DNA of 64,000 bases from Microbispora sp. H11081 (GCF_012999535.1 NZ_JABBWV010000013.1:124001-188000), one strand, 5' to 3'. Positions 8,784 through 22,147 are shown, counted from the first letter of the stretch. The notes: generated from the letters alone by a model not told the origin. Translations and numbers: made by a program.

Positions 8784-10006
8784 GGCGCCACGCCCGCCCC
8801 GGCCGCCACCGGCTCGGCCACCTCGGCGCGTACGAGGGAGTGGACGTGCCGCGCCCGCGCGACGGCCTGTTCCTCGGTGTCCCCCGTCACGACGACGAAG
8901 CCGTGCCGGGTGCGCCAGTCGACGGTCTCGGGGATCCGGTCGCCCGGCCGGAAGGGGAACTCCAGCATGTCCACGAAGTCGAGCGCCCTGGCCTCCTCAA
9001 CGCCCGCGACGGCGCGCACCTCGCCCGGGGTCAGGCTGAAGTAGGAGATGTGGGCGACCGCCCGGCGCTCGACCGCGCCCGGCGGCCTGCCGGCGAGAAT
9101 CCCGAAGATCGCCCGCTCGACGTCGAGCCCGGTGGCGAGGTGCACCAGGCGGGGGATCTGGTCGCCGCCGAGCCGCGCCTGCGACTCGACGATCCGGGGG
9201 CCCGCGGCGGTCCAGATGATCTCGGTGTGCGCCGGGCCCGTCTGGTAACCGGTCAGCCGCAGCATCTCGACCGTCAGCTCGGCCATCGCCTCCGTGGCCG
9301 GCCCCGCCTGCGCGGGATGCACGTGCCCCGCCTCGACGAACAGCGGCGGCGGGCCGAGCACCTTGCGGGTGACGCCCACGATCCGGTGGCGGCCGTGGTC
9401 GCTGAGCGACTCCACGCTGAACTCGGGGCCGCGCAGATACTCCTCCACCAGGACCGGGCCGCGGTAGCCGTAGGAGTCGAGCAGCTCGCCCCACTCCGCG
9501 ACCTGGCCCGGCTCGCGCAGCAGGTAGACGCCCCTGCTGCCGGCCAGCTCCGTCGGCTTGACGACCACCGGCAGCTCGAAGCCGCCGAGCAGTCCCGGCA
9601 CGTCCTGCCAGCGCGCCGCGTGGGCGAAGCGCACCGGGGAGACGCCGTGCTCGGCGAGCAGCCTGCGCAGCTGGAGCTTGTCGTTGAGCAGTTCGATCGA
9701 CCTGGCCGGGTTGACCGCCTTGCCCAGGTCCTCCGCGATGCGGTAGGTGGCGAGCATGCTCTCCTCGGCCCCGATGTGGTAGACGAGGTCGGCGTCGAAG
9801 TCGCGCACGGCCTGCCGTACGGCCCGGTCGAACGCCACGGGGTCGGCGAAGTCGGTGAGCACCAGGGCGTCGGCGAGCTCGGCGATCCCGGCCAGGTAGC
9901 CCGGCGTCTGCAGGGTGGGATCCCAGACGGCGCAGATCCGGTGCCCCTCCTCACGAGCCTTGATGACGAACGCCCGGTAGGGCATGACCATGACGAGGTC
10001 GCTCAT
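8780..10006 (-). CDS. ATP-grasp carboxylate-amine ligase (first copy)
   Basis: The product is 408 residues of the carbamoyl-phosphate-synthetase-like ATP-grasp fold. The N-terminal domain (1-105) is Rossmann-like. An ATP-grasp core follows with the ATP-binding lysine in VVVKPTELAGSRGV (K150), the hinge VLVEEYLRGPEFSVES, and Mg2+-binding acidic residues in GPAHTEIIWTAAGPRIVESQARLGG (about E262 and E274) [quoted in parts]. Related enzymes (BacD-type L-amino acid ligases, carnosine synthase) activate a carboxylate as acyl phosphate and join it to an amine. The start at 10006 has GAGGAGG upstream. It lies 36 bases after the stop of a 31-codon peptide gene and is coupled to an exporter. It may use the peptide or a free amino acid as acceptor; that choice is not settled by sequence. 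Confidence 0.85.
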   Translation of the reverse strand: MSDLVMVMPYRAFVIKAREEGHRICAVWDPTLQTPGYLAGIAELADALVLTDFADPVAFDRAVRQAVRDFDADLVYHIGAEESMLATYRIAEDLGKAVNPARSIELLNDKLQLRRLLAEHGVSPVRFAHAARWQDVPGLLGGFELPVVVKPTELAGSRGVYLLREPGQVAEWGELLDSYGYRGPVLVEEYLRGPEFSVESLSDHGRHRIVGVTRKVLGPPPLFVEAGHVHPAQAGPATEAMAELTVEMLRLTGYQTGPAHTEIIWTAAGPRIVESQARLGGDQIPRLVHLATGLDVERAIFGILAGRPPGAVERRAVAHISYFSLTPGEVRAVAGVEEARALDFVDMLEFPFRPGDRIPETVDWRTRHGFVVVTGDTEEQAVARARHVHSLVRAEVAEPVAAGAGVAP

Positions 10007-10042
10007 CCGGGATCCTCCTCTCTTTCCGTGGCCGCGGACGGG

Positions 10043-10138
10043 TCAGTAGGGCAGCTCGCGGCCGGACGGCGTACGGAGATCGGGCGAGTTCGACTCGGGC
10101 TTCCTGGTCGGCTTGCTCACGCGGATGCGACGTGCCAT
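10043..10138 (-). CDS. 31-residue basic, Pro-rich peptide; candidate precursor or substrate of the ATP-grasp ligase
   Basis: This 32-codon gene starts at ATG 10136-10138, with a near-perfect GGAGGG six bases upstream, and ends in TGA. The peptide begins MARRIRVSKPTRKP, is strongly basic in its first half (three Arg and one Lys among residues 3-9), rich in Ser and Pro in the middle, and ends GRELPY. No signal peptide, membrane segment or cysteine is present. It is the first gene of an operon with an ATP-grasp ligase 36 bases downstream, an MFS exporter and a bicupin. ATP-grasp enzymes next to short peptides occur in graspetide and pheganomycin-type RiPP systems, but this sequence matches neither precursor type that I know. 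Being coding is well supported by the ribosome site; being a RiPP precursor is inference. Confidence 0.65.
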   Translation of the reverse strand: MARRIRVSKPTRKPESNSPDLRTPSGRELPY

Positions 10139-10306
10139 CGAAATCCCTCCAAGTCCCCGTACGGGCTGGGTTCGCGGGCTGCTATGACCCGCACGTTGGC
10201 ACGCGTTCCGGGCCGCCACAACGGCCGCGCACCCTAATGACCAGGCCGGATGACGGAAGGGGCACACGGCCTACAACTTTCGTTACGCGGGGGGTGCTAC
10301 GAAAAA
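10139..10306 (-). promoter_or_regulatory. Upstream region of the peptide operon with CGAAAGTTGTAG motif
   Basis: This 168-base gap holds no gene. On the minus strand, CGAAAGTTGTAG (10282-10271) lies 132 bases before the peptide ATG. It is identical to the motif at 2733-2744 and has the same orientation toward its downstream gene as that copy has toward ubiA. It may be a binding site for a cluster regulator (the LAL protein or the response regulator). The region must also contain the end of the narK transcript; no clear hairpin is assigned. Confidence 0.45.
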
Positions 10307-11797
10307 TCACACCCGGGCGTAGGCGAAGCTCGGCGCGCGGCTCGGCCCGCGCCGCAGATAGGCCCACCACGTGAGCCCGGCGAGCAGCACATAGGAACCC
10401 ACGAAGATCCACAGGGCGGGCAGCGACCAGCCCGCGTATTCCTGGGCGACCCTGGCCGCCGCGTCGCCGGTCACGCCCTTCATCGCGCTCGCCGCCTCGG
10501 TGCTCGCCAGGCGGAACACCTGCTGGATCAGGAACCCGCCGAACGCGCCGATCGCGCCGGCGATGCCGATCACGGCCGCGGCCTTGCGCTTGTAGTCAGA
10601 GGCGGTCTCCGCCGGGTCGAGGCCGTGTGTCGCCGCCTCCCTGCGCCCCAGCTCACCGAAGATCACCGGGATCATCCGGTACGTCGAGCCGTTGCCGATC
10701 CCGGAGCACGCGAAGACGACCAGGTAGGCCGAGAAGAACAGGCCGAAGTCGTGGCGGATGACCCCGGCCGCCGCCACGACCGTCGCCAGCACCATGCCGG
10801 TGAAGACGGCCAGCGTCACCCGGGCCCCGCCGTACCGGTCGGACAGCCGGCCTCCGAGCGGCCTGGCCACCGAGCCGACCAGCGCGCCGACGAAGCCGAG
10901 CCCCGCGAGGTAGTCGCGGATGAACGCGTGCTGCGCGAGGAACTCGGGGAACGTCGTCCTGATCACCAGCGGAAGCGCGAAGGAGAAGCCGATGAACGAG
11001 CCGAACGTGCCGATGTAGAGCAGCGACACGATCCAGGTCTGCCCGTGCCGCAGCGCCGCGGCGTACGACCTGGGGTCGGCCTTGGCCTCGGCGATGCTGT
11101 CCATGAAGAACCAGGCGCCGAGCCCGGCGACCACGATGAACGGCATCCAGATCAGGCCGGCGTACGCGAGATGGACCTGAGTGCCTGACGCCGCCACGGG
11201 CACCCCTGCGACGACCACGAGCGGCACCAGGAGCTGGACGACCGCGACCCCGAGGTTGCCGCCGGCCGCGTTGAGCCCGAGCGCGAAGCCCTTGCGCCGC
11301 TCCGGGTAGAAGAACGAGATGTTCGCCATCGAGGAGGAGAAGTTGCCGCCGCCGACGCCCGCCACGGCGGCGCAGCCGAGCAGCACCCAGAACGTCGTGC
11401 CGTGGTCCTGCGCGGCCAGCCAGCCGCTCGGCACCAGGAACGCCAGCAGCGAGGTCGGCACGAGCAGCAGCAGCGCCGACACCACCGTCCACGCCCTGCC
11501 GCCGAAGCGCGGCACCGCGAACGTGTAGGGGATGCGGATCGCCGCGCCCACCAGGTTGGGCACGGACACCAGCCAGAACGACTCCGACACGCTCATCGGC
11601 AGCCCCGCCGCGGGCAGGCTCAGCACCACCACGGACCACAGCACCCAGATGGCGAAGCCCAGGTGCTCGGTGAAGACCGACCAGATCAGGTTGCGCCTGG
11701 CCACCAGGCGGCCCGTGGTCTCCCAGAACTCCTCGTCCTCCGGGTTCCAGTGCTCGATCCAGCCACGGCCGCGACGGGCCGCCGTCGTCGTGCTCAT
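10307..11797 (-). CDS. narK: Nitrate/nitrite transporter (NarK family)
   Basis: The product is 496 residues with 12 predicted membrane segments. Family features include RWLEHWNPED-like N-terminal text (here RGWIEHWNPEDEEFWE), FAVPRFGGRAW, the glycine-rich nitrate signature around GVGGGNFSSSMANISFFYPERRKGFALGLNAAGGN [conserved stretch, residues about 145-180, quoted only to locate it by parts], and GGRLSDRYGGARV. The start ATG 11797 has GGGGAG five bases upstream. It lies 90 bases downstream of the nasB-like gene in the same direction. NarK proteins import nitrate and/or exchange nitrite. Here the gene is embedded between metabolite genes and there is no nitrite reductase nearby. Confidence 0.88.
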   Translation of the reverse strand: MSTTTAARRGRGWIEHWNPEDEEFWETTGRLVARRNLIWSVFTEHLGFAIWVLWSVVVLSLPAAGLPMSVSESFWLVSVPNLVGAAIRIPYTFAVPRFGGRAWTVVSALLLLVPTSLLAFLVPSGWLAAQDHGTTFWVLLGCAAVAGVGGGNFSSSMANISFFYPERRKGFALGLNAAGGNLGVAVVQLLVPLVVVAGVPVAASGTQVHLAYAGLIWMPFIVVAGLGAWFFMDSIAEAKADPRSYAAALRHGQTWIVSLLYIGTFGSFIGFSFALPLVIRTTFPEFLAQHAFIRDYLAGLGFVGALVGSVARPLGGRLSDRYGGARVTLAVFTGMVLATVVAAAGVIRHDFGLFFSAYLVVFACSGIGNGSTYRMIPVIFGELGRREAATHGLDPAETASDYKRKAAAVIGIAGAIGAFGGFLIQQVFRLASTEAASAMKGVTGDAAARVAQEYAGWSLPALWIFVGSYVLLAGLTWWAYLRRGPSRAPSFAYARV

Positions 11798-11887
11798 GCC
11801 CACTCCCCGGCTCGCCGCGGGGCCGTGGCGCGGGCGCGCGGCCGGGCGCCGCGTCGTTCGATTCGCTCGCTCATGTGCGTCTCCTCG

Positions 11888-13341
11888 TCAGGTGTCTTCT
11901 GATTCGGCGAGCCAGCGGGCGATGCCGCACACCGCGTCGGCGCAGGTGCCGCATCCCGTGGTCGCCCGGGTGGCGGAGGCGAGGGCCGTCACGTCTCGCG
12001 CCCCCGACCGCCACGCGGCGGCCAGGGCGTCCTTGCTGACCGTGTTGCAGCGGCACACCACGCTCGTCCCCGGCAGCGCCGCCGCGTTCGCCTCGCCTGG
12101 GACGGCGCCCTCGCCGTACGGCATGGCCCGGCCGAGCAGCAACGCGAGCCGGTCGGGCGGGACGGGCAGGCCGCGGTCGTAGAACTGGGTGATCGCGGCG
12201 GCGGCGTCGGGCACGCCGAGCGCGATGGCCCCCGCCACCCGCTCGTCGCGGACGACGAGCTTGGCGTAGCGGCCCCTGGCCGGTTCGCTCAGCCACAGCA
12301 CCTCGGCGCGCGGGTCGTCCGGCGCGGCGTGCACGTCGCCCAGCGCGGCCAGGTCCACTCCGCTCGCCTTGAGCCGGGTGACCACCTTGGTGCCGCGGTA
12401 CGGCGACCGGGTGCCGGTGAGCAGCGCCGCCAGCGCGGCGGCCTGCTCCCAGGCGGGCTGCACGAGGCCGGGCACGGTGCCGGGGTGACGGGCGCAGTCG
12501 CCGATCGCGTGGATCAGCGGGTCGCTGGTGCGCAGGTCGTCGTCGACCAGCACGCCGCCGTCGACGGCGAGCCCGGCGGCGGTCGCCTGCGCGGTCTGCG
12601 GGCGCACCCCGGCCGCCACGACGAGCAGGTCGGCGGGGACCAACCGGCCGTCGTCCAGTTTGAGCCCGTCGCCCGGCAGGTAGCGGGCCGCCCGCGAGTT
12701 CAGCAGCACCCGCACGCCGAGGCCGCCGAGGACCCGGGCGAGCACCTGGCCGGCGCCGGAGTCGAGCTGGCGCTCCATGAGGTGTCCCGTGTGGTGGACG
12801 ACGGTGACCGCGTTGCCGCGCGCCGCGAGGCCCCTGGCCGCCTCCAGGCCGAGCAGGCCGCCGCCGAGCACGGCGGCACGCACGCCGCCCCGCGCTCCGG
12901 CCGTGATCGCGGCGCAGTCGTCCAGCGTGCGGAACGTCGCCACGCCGGGGGCCGGACCGCCGTCGTCGCCGGTCAGGCCCTCCACGGGCGGCACCCACGC
13001 GCGGGCGCCGGTGGCCAGCACGAGCACGTCGTAGCCGACCCGCGCGCCGTCGTCGAGCACGACGCGGCGTCCCGCGCGGTCGATCGACACGACCGCCCTG
13101 CCCCGCCGCACCTCGACGCCGTGATCGGCGCCCCAGTCCTCCTCCTGCAGCCGCACCGACTCGGCGGACATCGCGCCCGCCAGCACGTTCGACAGCAATA
13201 CCCGGTTGTACGGCGGGTGCGGCTCGTCGCCGATCGCGACGATCGCGACGCGCTCCCCCGCCGGGTCCCTGCGGCGGATCTCCTCCGCCAGCCGGGCGCC
13301 GGCCATGCCGTAGCCCACGATCACGACCCTGGTGGCACCGG

Positions 13342-13345
<4 letters not shown>
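11888..13345 (-). CDS. Assimilatory nitrate reductase electron-transfer subunit (NasB/NirB N-terminal-like)
   Basis: The product is 485 residues. An NAD(P)H:FAD oxidoreductase core begins VVIVGYGMAGARLAEEI, continues with PYNRVLLSNVLAG and a second dinucleotide fold VLGGGLLGLEAARGLAARG, and has the late FAD motif HAIGDCA. A C-terminal BFD-like [2Fe-2S] domain carries C431-x-C433 and C465-x2-C468. Such proteins pass electrons from NAD(P)H to the molybdenum subunit NasA. It lacks the siroheme and ferredoxin domains of full NirB, so it should not reduce nitrite itself. Its ATG overlaps the nasA stop codon (ATGA at 13342-13345), which shows translational coupling. Confidence 0.85.
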
Positions 13346-15462
<2,117 letters not shown>

Positions 15463-15500
15463 CGCTCCACCTCCTCGACCGGCACTCGTACGCAGCGGGA

Positions 15501-16583
15501 TTAGACGACGTCGGGGGTGAGGGCGTCGTGGATCTCGGAGTAGTCGGCGGCGGGGGCGGGCGTCATCCGGCGGCCGACGCCGAGCGCGAGCATCTCCAGC
15601 CGGCTCATCAGGCGGGCGAAGTCCTCGGGCAGCAGCGCCTGCTTGCCGTCGCACAGCGCCTGCTCCGGCTGGACGTGCACGTCGATCAGCAGGGCGTCCG
15701 CGCCCGCCGCCACGGCGGCCAGCGTGAGCGGCTCGATGAGCTCGGGGATGCCGAGCGAGTGGCTGGGGTCGACCATCACCGGCAGGTGGGTGCGCCGCTT
15801 GAGCAGCGCCACCGCCGACAGGTCGAGCGTGAAGCGGGTGGCCCCCTCGAACGTCCTGATCCCCCGCTCGCACAGCACGACCTGGTCGTTGCCCTCGGCG
15901 AGGAGATACTCGGCCGCGGTGAGCAGTTCGTCGACCGTGCAGCCGAAGCCGCGCTTGAGGACGGCGGGCAGGCCGCTGCGGCCCACCTCGATCAGCAACT
16001 CGAAGTTCTGCATGTTGCGGGTGCCGATCTGGAAGCCGTCCACGACGTCGGCCATCCGCTCGACGTGCCGGGGGTCCACGACCTCGGTGAGGATCGGCAG
16101 GCCGGTCTCCTCCCTGGCCTCGGCCAGGAGCTCCAGGCCGGCCCACTTGAGGCCCTGGAAGGAGTACGGCGTCGTACGCGGCTTGAACGCGCCGCCGCGC
16201 AGGCCGACCGCGCCGTGCCCGGCGACGGCGGCGGCGGTGGACATCATCTGCCCGGGGTTCTCCACCGCGCAGGGCCCGGCGAAGACCGCGATGTCCCCGT
16301 CCCCGATCACGGCGGAGCCGACGGACACGACCGTGCCCGAGGGGAACAGCTCGCGCCGGCCGAGCCGGAAGCCGCCGCCCGCCCGTACGGTCTGCCGAGG
16401 CAGGGGCAGGCCGGCCGGGGTGGGCAGCAGCGTCGCGGGCCCCTGGGCCACGATCACGTCCGCCGCGCCCAGCCGGTACGTCCTGGCCGTGGTTCCGGTG
16501 GAGTCGAAGTGCCGGGCCCATCCGGCGAGGCCGGACGGGTCGATCGTCGAGTCGAACACCATCAAGAGCTCGGCGTCAGTCAT
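15501..16583 (-). CDS. 3-deoxy-7-phosphoheptulonate (DAHP) synthase, type I-beta
   Basis: The product is 360 residues: an N-terminal ferredoxin-like regulatory segment (about 1-80) and a TIM barrel. Motifs are GPCAVEN (103-109), RGGAFKPRTTPYSFQG (129-144), QIGTRNMQNFELL, KRGFG, DPSHSLG and DVHVQPEQALCDGKQAL. This is the KDO8P-synthase-like I-beta class, not the AroG/F/H or the plant-like class II typical of actinomycete housekeeping. It commits erythrose 4-phosphate and phosphoenolpyruvate to the shikimate pathway. A DAHP synthase next to papABC commonly boosts chorismate for aminodeoxychorismate-derived products. ATG 16583 is chosen because AGAGGA lies five bases upstream; GTG 16598 is the upstream alternative. 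Confidence 0.92.
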   Translation of the reverse strand: MTDAELLMVFDSTIDPSGLAGWARHFDSTGTTARTYRLGAADVIVAQGPATLLPTPAGLPLPRQTVRAGGGFRLGRRELFPSGTVVSVGSAVIGDGDIAVFAGPCAVENPGQMMSTAAAVAGHGAVGLRGGAFKPRTTPYSFQGLKWAGLELLAEAREETGLPILTEVVDPRHVERMADVVDGFQIGTRNMQNFELLIEVGRSGLPAVLKRGFGCTVDELLTAAEYLLAEGNDQVVLCERGIRTFEGATRFTLDLSAVALLKRRTHLPVMVDPSHSLGIPELIEPLTLAAVAAGADALLIDVHVQPEQALCDGKQALLPEDFARLMSRLEMLALGVGRRMTPAPAADYSEIHDALTPDVV

Positions 16584-16655
16584 GGGAATCCTCTCCACAT
16601 CCGTGTGGTCGGGTCTGGCATGGGGGTCGGGCCGATGGGGCCGCTCTCCGCGTAC

Positions 16656-16701
16656 GCGCCGCCGGGCCGGGCCTCGGGGGGAACCTCCGGCCCGGCGGCG
16701 C
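16656..16701 (-). terminator. Strong hairpin after the AMP-ligase gene
   Basis: A perfect 15-base stem, GCGCCGCCGGGCCGG (16656-16670) with its complement at 16687-16701, encloses a 16-base loop. It lies 55 bases after the AMP-ligase stop on the minus strand and 73 bases before the DAHP synthase start. It probably separates the papBAC-ligase transcript from the DAHP synthase one. Confidence 0.6.
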
Positions 16702-16755
16702 GGATCAGGTACGGATCGCGTGCCGGTCGCGGGATCGGGCGTCGGGTGCGCGGGA

Positions 16756-18441
16756 TCAGACGAAGACGTCGGTGAGGATCGTGCCGAGCGACTTGCCGCC
16801 GTTCTCCCGGATGTAGGTGGACAGCGAGCTGTACTTCTCCCGCAGCCGGCGCTTGAGTACCTTGCCGGTGACGCCGACCGGGAAGTCCTCGTCGCTGCGC
16901 GCGACCTCCAGCATTGTCAGCTCGGGGTGGCCCGCGGCCTTCAGCTTCTCGTTGGCCTCGTTGAGCAGCCGCTGCGCGTCCGGCCTCGCGGCGCTGGAGG
17001 TCACGACCGCCACCGGGACCGTGCGGCCGCGGTGGATGCCCGCCACGACGGCGCAGTCGAGGACCTCGGGCAGGTCGTTGAGCAGCAGCTCCTCCATGAA
17101 GACCGAGTAGCCGGTGCCGCTCGGGGTCTCGATCGCGTCCACCGCCCGGTCGACCTGGAAGTAGTTGCCCGCCTCGTCGCGGTAGGCCATGTCGCCGGTC
17201 AGCCAGTAGCCCGACAGCTTGCTGCGGTAGGTGGTGTCGGAGTCGCTCCAGTAACCGGCGGTGATCGCCGGGCCCTTGGCGCCCAGCAGCCCGACCTCGT
17301 TGATGTCGGCGACCGTGCCGTCCCTGCGCAGCACCGCGACCTCCGCGACGCCGACCGGCTTGCCCACGCACCGGTCGTTGCGCTCGTCGGCCAGCGTGCG
17401 GACCTTCAGCAGGACGCCCCAGCCCAGCTCGGTGGTGCCGAGGCGGTCGAAGAACGCGGCCGGCGGCAGCGACGGGTCGCGCATCGCCAGGATGCCCTTG
17501 ATGTGCTTCTCGTGGACCGCGTCGCCGATGGAGATCCAGACGTTGACCGAGTCGATCGCCCCGGACGGCAGGTCCGCGCCCGCCAGTTCCGCGTACGCGT
17601 GGCCGAAGGCCATGACGGTCGTCGGGCGGTACTTCTCGACGGCCTTGGCCAGCTCGGGGCCGCTCGTGTCGAACCAGGGCACGAGGGGGGTGCCGCCCAG
17701 CACGGCGTACGTCGTGTAGGCGATGCAGCCGAGGTGCGACTGCGGCAGCGCGGTCATCATCACGGCGCCCGGCTGCTCGTGGTGGTCCACGAGGCGGAAC
17801 CGCGGCCCCGCGACACACGAGCGGTGGGTCTGGATGACCGGCTTGGGCCGCCCGGTGGTGCCGGAGGAGTGCAGGATCGAGACCGGGTCCTCGCCGACGT
17901 GGCGGAAGCGGGCCTCCTGGGGCAGCGGGGCGGGCGGCGGAGCGGGCAGCTCCTCGGCCACCTGCGTCCACCGCAGGCCGGGCAGCAGGTGGAACTCCTC
18001 GCCGAGGATCTCCAGGTGGGCGAGGTCGGTGTACATGCCGACCGGGTTGGTCTGGCGGCACAGCTCGGTGGCGATGTACCGCGACGCCTTGCTGTTGACC
18101 AGCACCGCCACCGCGCCGATCTGGGCCAGCGCGTAGAAGTGCAGGGAGTAGGCGAAGGAGTCCTCCAGGTAGATCGCCACGCGGTCGCGCGGCCGTACGC
18201 CCTGGCGCAGGTACCACACCGACCAGCTCTGGGCCAGCTCGTCCAGCTCCAGCAGGCTGAACTCGGTCTGCTGCTCACCCTTGGTGTTGGTCAGCGGCCT
18301 GCCCAGGTGGATGAACGGCAGCTCCGGGTGCGGGTTGGCCTCGATGGCCTTCGTCAGCAGGTTGCCGCCGCCGAGGTCCGGGTCCGCGGCGAACCTGGCG
18401 CGCTGCTCCGGCGTGAGGACGGTCTCGTGGGAGATGGTCAT
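16756..18441 (-). CDS. AMP-forming acyl-CoA synthetase-like ligase (candidate diazotisation or aryl-activating enzyme)
   Basis: The product is 561 residues of the ANL superfamily. The P-loop SSGTTGRPKP lies at 192-201, the adenylate-binding region around FDRLGTTELGWG, the ATP-ribose Asp in YWLTGDMAY, and the catalytic lysine in GVTGKVLKRRL (about K527). The hinge reads VDRAVDAIE, a variant of the usual GRxxDxI. It normally would adenylate a carboxylate and form a thioester. In cremeomycin-type and avenalumic acid pathways, ANL homologues (CreM, AvaA6) instead use ATP and nitrite to diazotise aryl amines. The papABC genes directly upstream and the nitrite-forming genes on both sides make that alternative worth testing. 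ATG 18441 has AAGGTGAG just upstream; papC ends five bases before it. Confidence 0.8.
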   Translation of the reverse strand: MTISHETVLTPEQRARFAADPDLGGGNLLTKAIEANPHPELPFIHLGRPLTNTKGEQQTEFSLLELDELAQSWSVWYLRQGVRPRDRVAIYLEDSFAYSLHFYALAQIGAVAVLVNSKASRYIATELCRQTNPVGMYTDLAHLEILGEEFHLLPGLRWTQVAEELPAPPPAPLPQEARFRHVGEDPVSILHSSGTTGRPKPVIQTHRSCVAGPRFRLVDHHEQPGAVMMTALPQSHLGCIAYTTYAVLGGTPLVPWFDTSGPELAKAVEKYRPTTVMAFGHAYAELAGADLPSGAIDSVNVWISIGDAVHEKHIKGILAMRDPSLPPAAFFDRLGTTELGWGVLLKVRTLADERNDRCVGKPVGVAEVAVLRRDGTVADINEVGLLGAKGPAITAGYWSDSDTTYRSKLSGYWLTGDMAYRDEAGNYFQVDRAVDAIETPSGTGYSVFMEELLLNDLPEVLDCAVVAGIHRGRTVPVAVVTSSAARPDAQRLLNEANEKLKAAGHPELTMLEVARSDEDFPVGVTGKVLKRRLREKYSSLSTYIRENGGKSLGTILTDVFV

Positions 18442-18446
18442 CGGTC

Positions 18447-19406
18447 TCACCTTTCGTTCGTGACGGGCGTTATGTGCGAGTAGGGGGGCAGTGCGCCGAA
18501 CATTCCGGCGCAGGTGTCGCGGTAGAAGCCGAGATCGGGGCCGAGGAGGTCGCGCAGCCCGCCGAGGGCCGCCGCGAACTCCGCCTCCCCGTCCGCCGGG
18601 CCGTCGAGGAGGCCGGCGAGTGTGCGTACGCCCTCCGCGAGCGCGGCGCGGGCGGCGGCGGCCTGCGGGTTGGCCGACTGGACGTCCCAGTAGACCTCCG
18701 GGGTGCCCGAGGCGATCCTGGCCAGCAGCGCGAGCATCGTGGCGTGCGGCGGCGGGGCGACGGCGGCCAGTTCCGCGACGCCGACGCCGAGGCGGGCGAG
18801 CGCGAGGCCGAACGACAGCACGGCCGCGTGGGTGAGCGCCTGGGTCGCCGCGGCCAGCCGGTCGTGCTCGTCCGCGCCGAGCCGTACGACCCGGCCGCCC
18901 CAGTCCTCGACCAGCCGCAGCAGCGCGGCGGCGCGGGGACCTTCGTGGACGACCACGGCGGCGACCGGCCGCCCGGCGAAGCCGAGCGAGGGAGCGAACA
19001 TCGGGTTGAGTCCGGCCGCCTCGACGTCCCCGGCGTGCGCCAGGAGCGCCTCGGCGATCGGGCCCTTGACCGAGAGCGTGTCGGCGAGCAGCGCGCCGGG
19101 CCGCATGGCGGCGGCGACCTGTTTCACCGCCGCCAGGGCCACCTGCTCGGGCACCGCGAGCAGGACGAGGTCCGCCCGCTCGATCTCAACGGCGAGATCG
19201 GGCCCGATGTCCGTGATGTCACCTCGGACGACCCGCACCCCGCCGCCGGCCGGGAGTCCGGCGGCGGCGTCCGGGCCGGGCGCGGGGTCGACGACGACCA
19301 CCTCGGCGCCGGACCGCAGCAGGTGTCCGGCGAACAGGCCGCCCACCGCGCCCGCGCCGCCCACGACGACGCAGCGCCGCAGCAGGTCCGTCTCCCCACC
19401 GGTCAT
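18447..19406 (-). CDS. papC: 4-amino-4-deoxyprephenate dehydrogenase (PapC-like, TyrA family)
   Basis: The product is 319 residues of the prephenate dehydrogenase family. An N-terminal Rossmann fold has [19 protein letters not shown], then [12 protein letters not shown] and [11 protein letters not shown]. The C-terminal helical dehydrogenase domain includes [14 protein letters not shown] and [12 protein letters not shown]. In pristinamycin, chloramphenicol and obafluorin pathways the homologue oxidatively decarboxylates 4-amino-4-deoxyprephenate to 4-aminophenylpyruvate. Two bases separate the papA stop and this ATG, which indicates tight co-translation. Family membership alone could mean ordinary TyrA; the papA/papB context decides for PapC. 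No aminotransferase lies nearby, so the next step to p-aminophenylalanine would rely on a host enzyme. Confidence 0.85.
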   Translation of the reverse strand: MTGGETDLLRRCVVVGGAGAVGGLFAGHLLRSGAEVVVVDPAPGPDAAAGLPAGGGVRVVRGDITDIGPDLAVEIERADLVLLAVPEQVALAAVKQVAAAMRPGALLADTLSVKGPIAEALLAHAGDVEAAGLNPMFAPSLGFAGRPVAAVVVHEGPRAAALLRLVEDWGGRVVRLGADEHDRLAAATQALTHAAVLSFGLALARLGVGVAELAAVAPPPHATMLALLARIASGTPEVYWDVQSANPQAAAARAALAEGVRTLAGLLDGPADGEAEFAAALGGLRDLLGPDLGFYRDTCAGMFGALPPYSHITPVTNER

Positions 19407-19408
19407 GG

Positions 19409-21845
<2,437 letters not shown>

Positions 21846-22147
21846 GTGAACAGCCCTCCAATCGGGGAAGCGCGGATTTTCCGGCCCTCTCGGGCTAATT
21901 CAGGATTCGATCCGGCAGGCATTTCTCACAACCCCTAGCGGCCCCACAGCACGGCCCGGCGATCCCGGGTGACCTCGTACTTCTCGGTGACCCCAGCCCG
22001 TCCCGGCGAAAGAGGCCCCGGCGACCCCGGTTCACCCCTATCGGGAAACGGCCCGTCCCGAATAATCGGGAAATTTTGTTGACCGGCCGGAAATGCCGGA
22101 ACTAACCTCCGGTCGCGTGAGCACGTGAGAGAAACGGCGGTGGCGAA
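21846..22147. promoter_or_regulatory. Divergent promoter region between papB and the second ATP-grasp gene
   Basis: These 302 bases contain no credible ORF and are locally less GC-rich. They must carry promoters for papBAC-ligase (leftward) and the ATP-grasp gene (rightward). TCGGGAAA recurs at about 22038 and 22062 (CTATCGGGAAACGG and AATCGGGAAATTTT), a possible repeated regulator site. I do not see the CGAAAGTTGTAG motif here. Confidence 0.4.

Noticed and set aside
10043..10138. Treating the 31-codon ORF as a noncoding leader or attenuator peptide
   Set aside because: It has no run of regulatory codons and no attenuator hairpin pair after it, and its ribosome site is stronger than expected for a leader. 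Coding for a product is the better reading, though not proven.
15643..18483. 946-codon plus-strand open frame opposite DAHP synthase and the AMP ligase
   Set aside because: It is a shadow created by high GC at third codon positions. The translation is low-complexity Arg/Ser/Pro text with no motifs, while the minus-strand genes have complete catalytic signatures.
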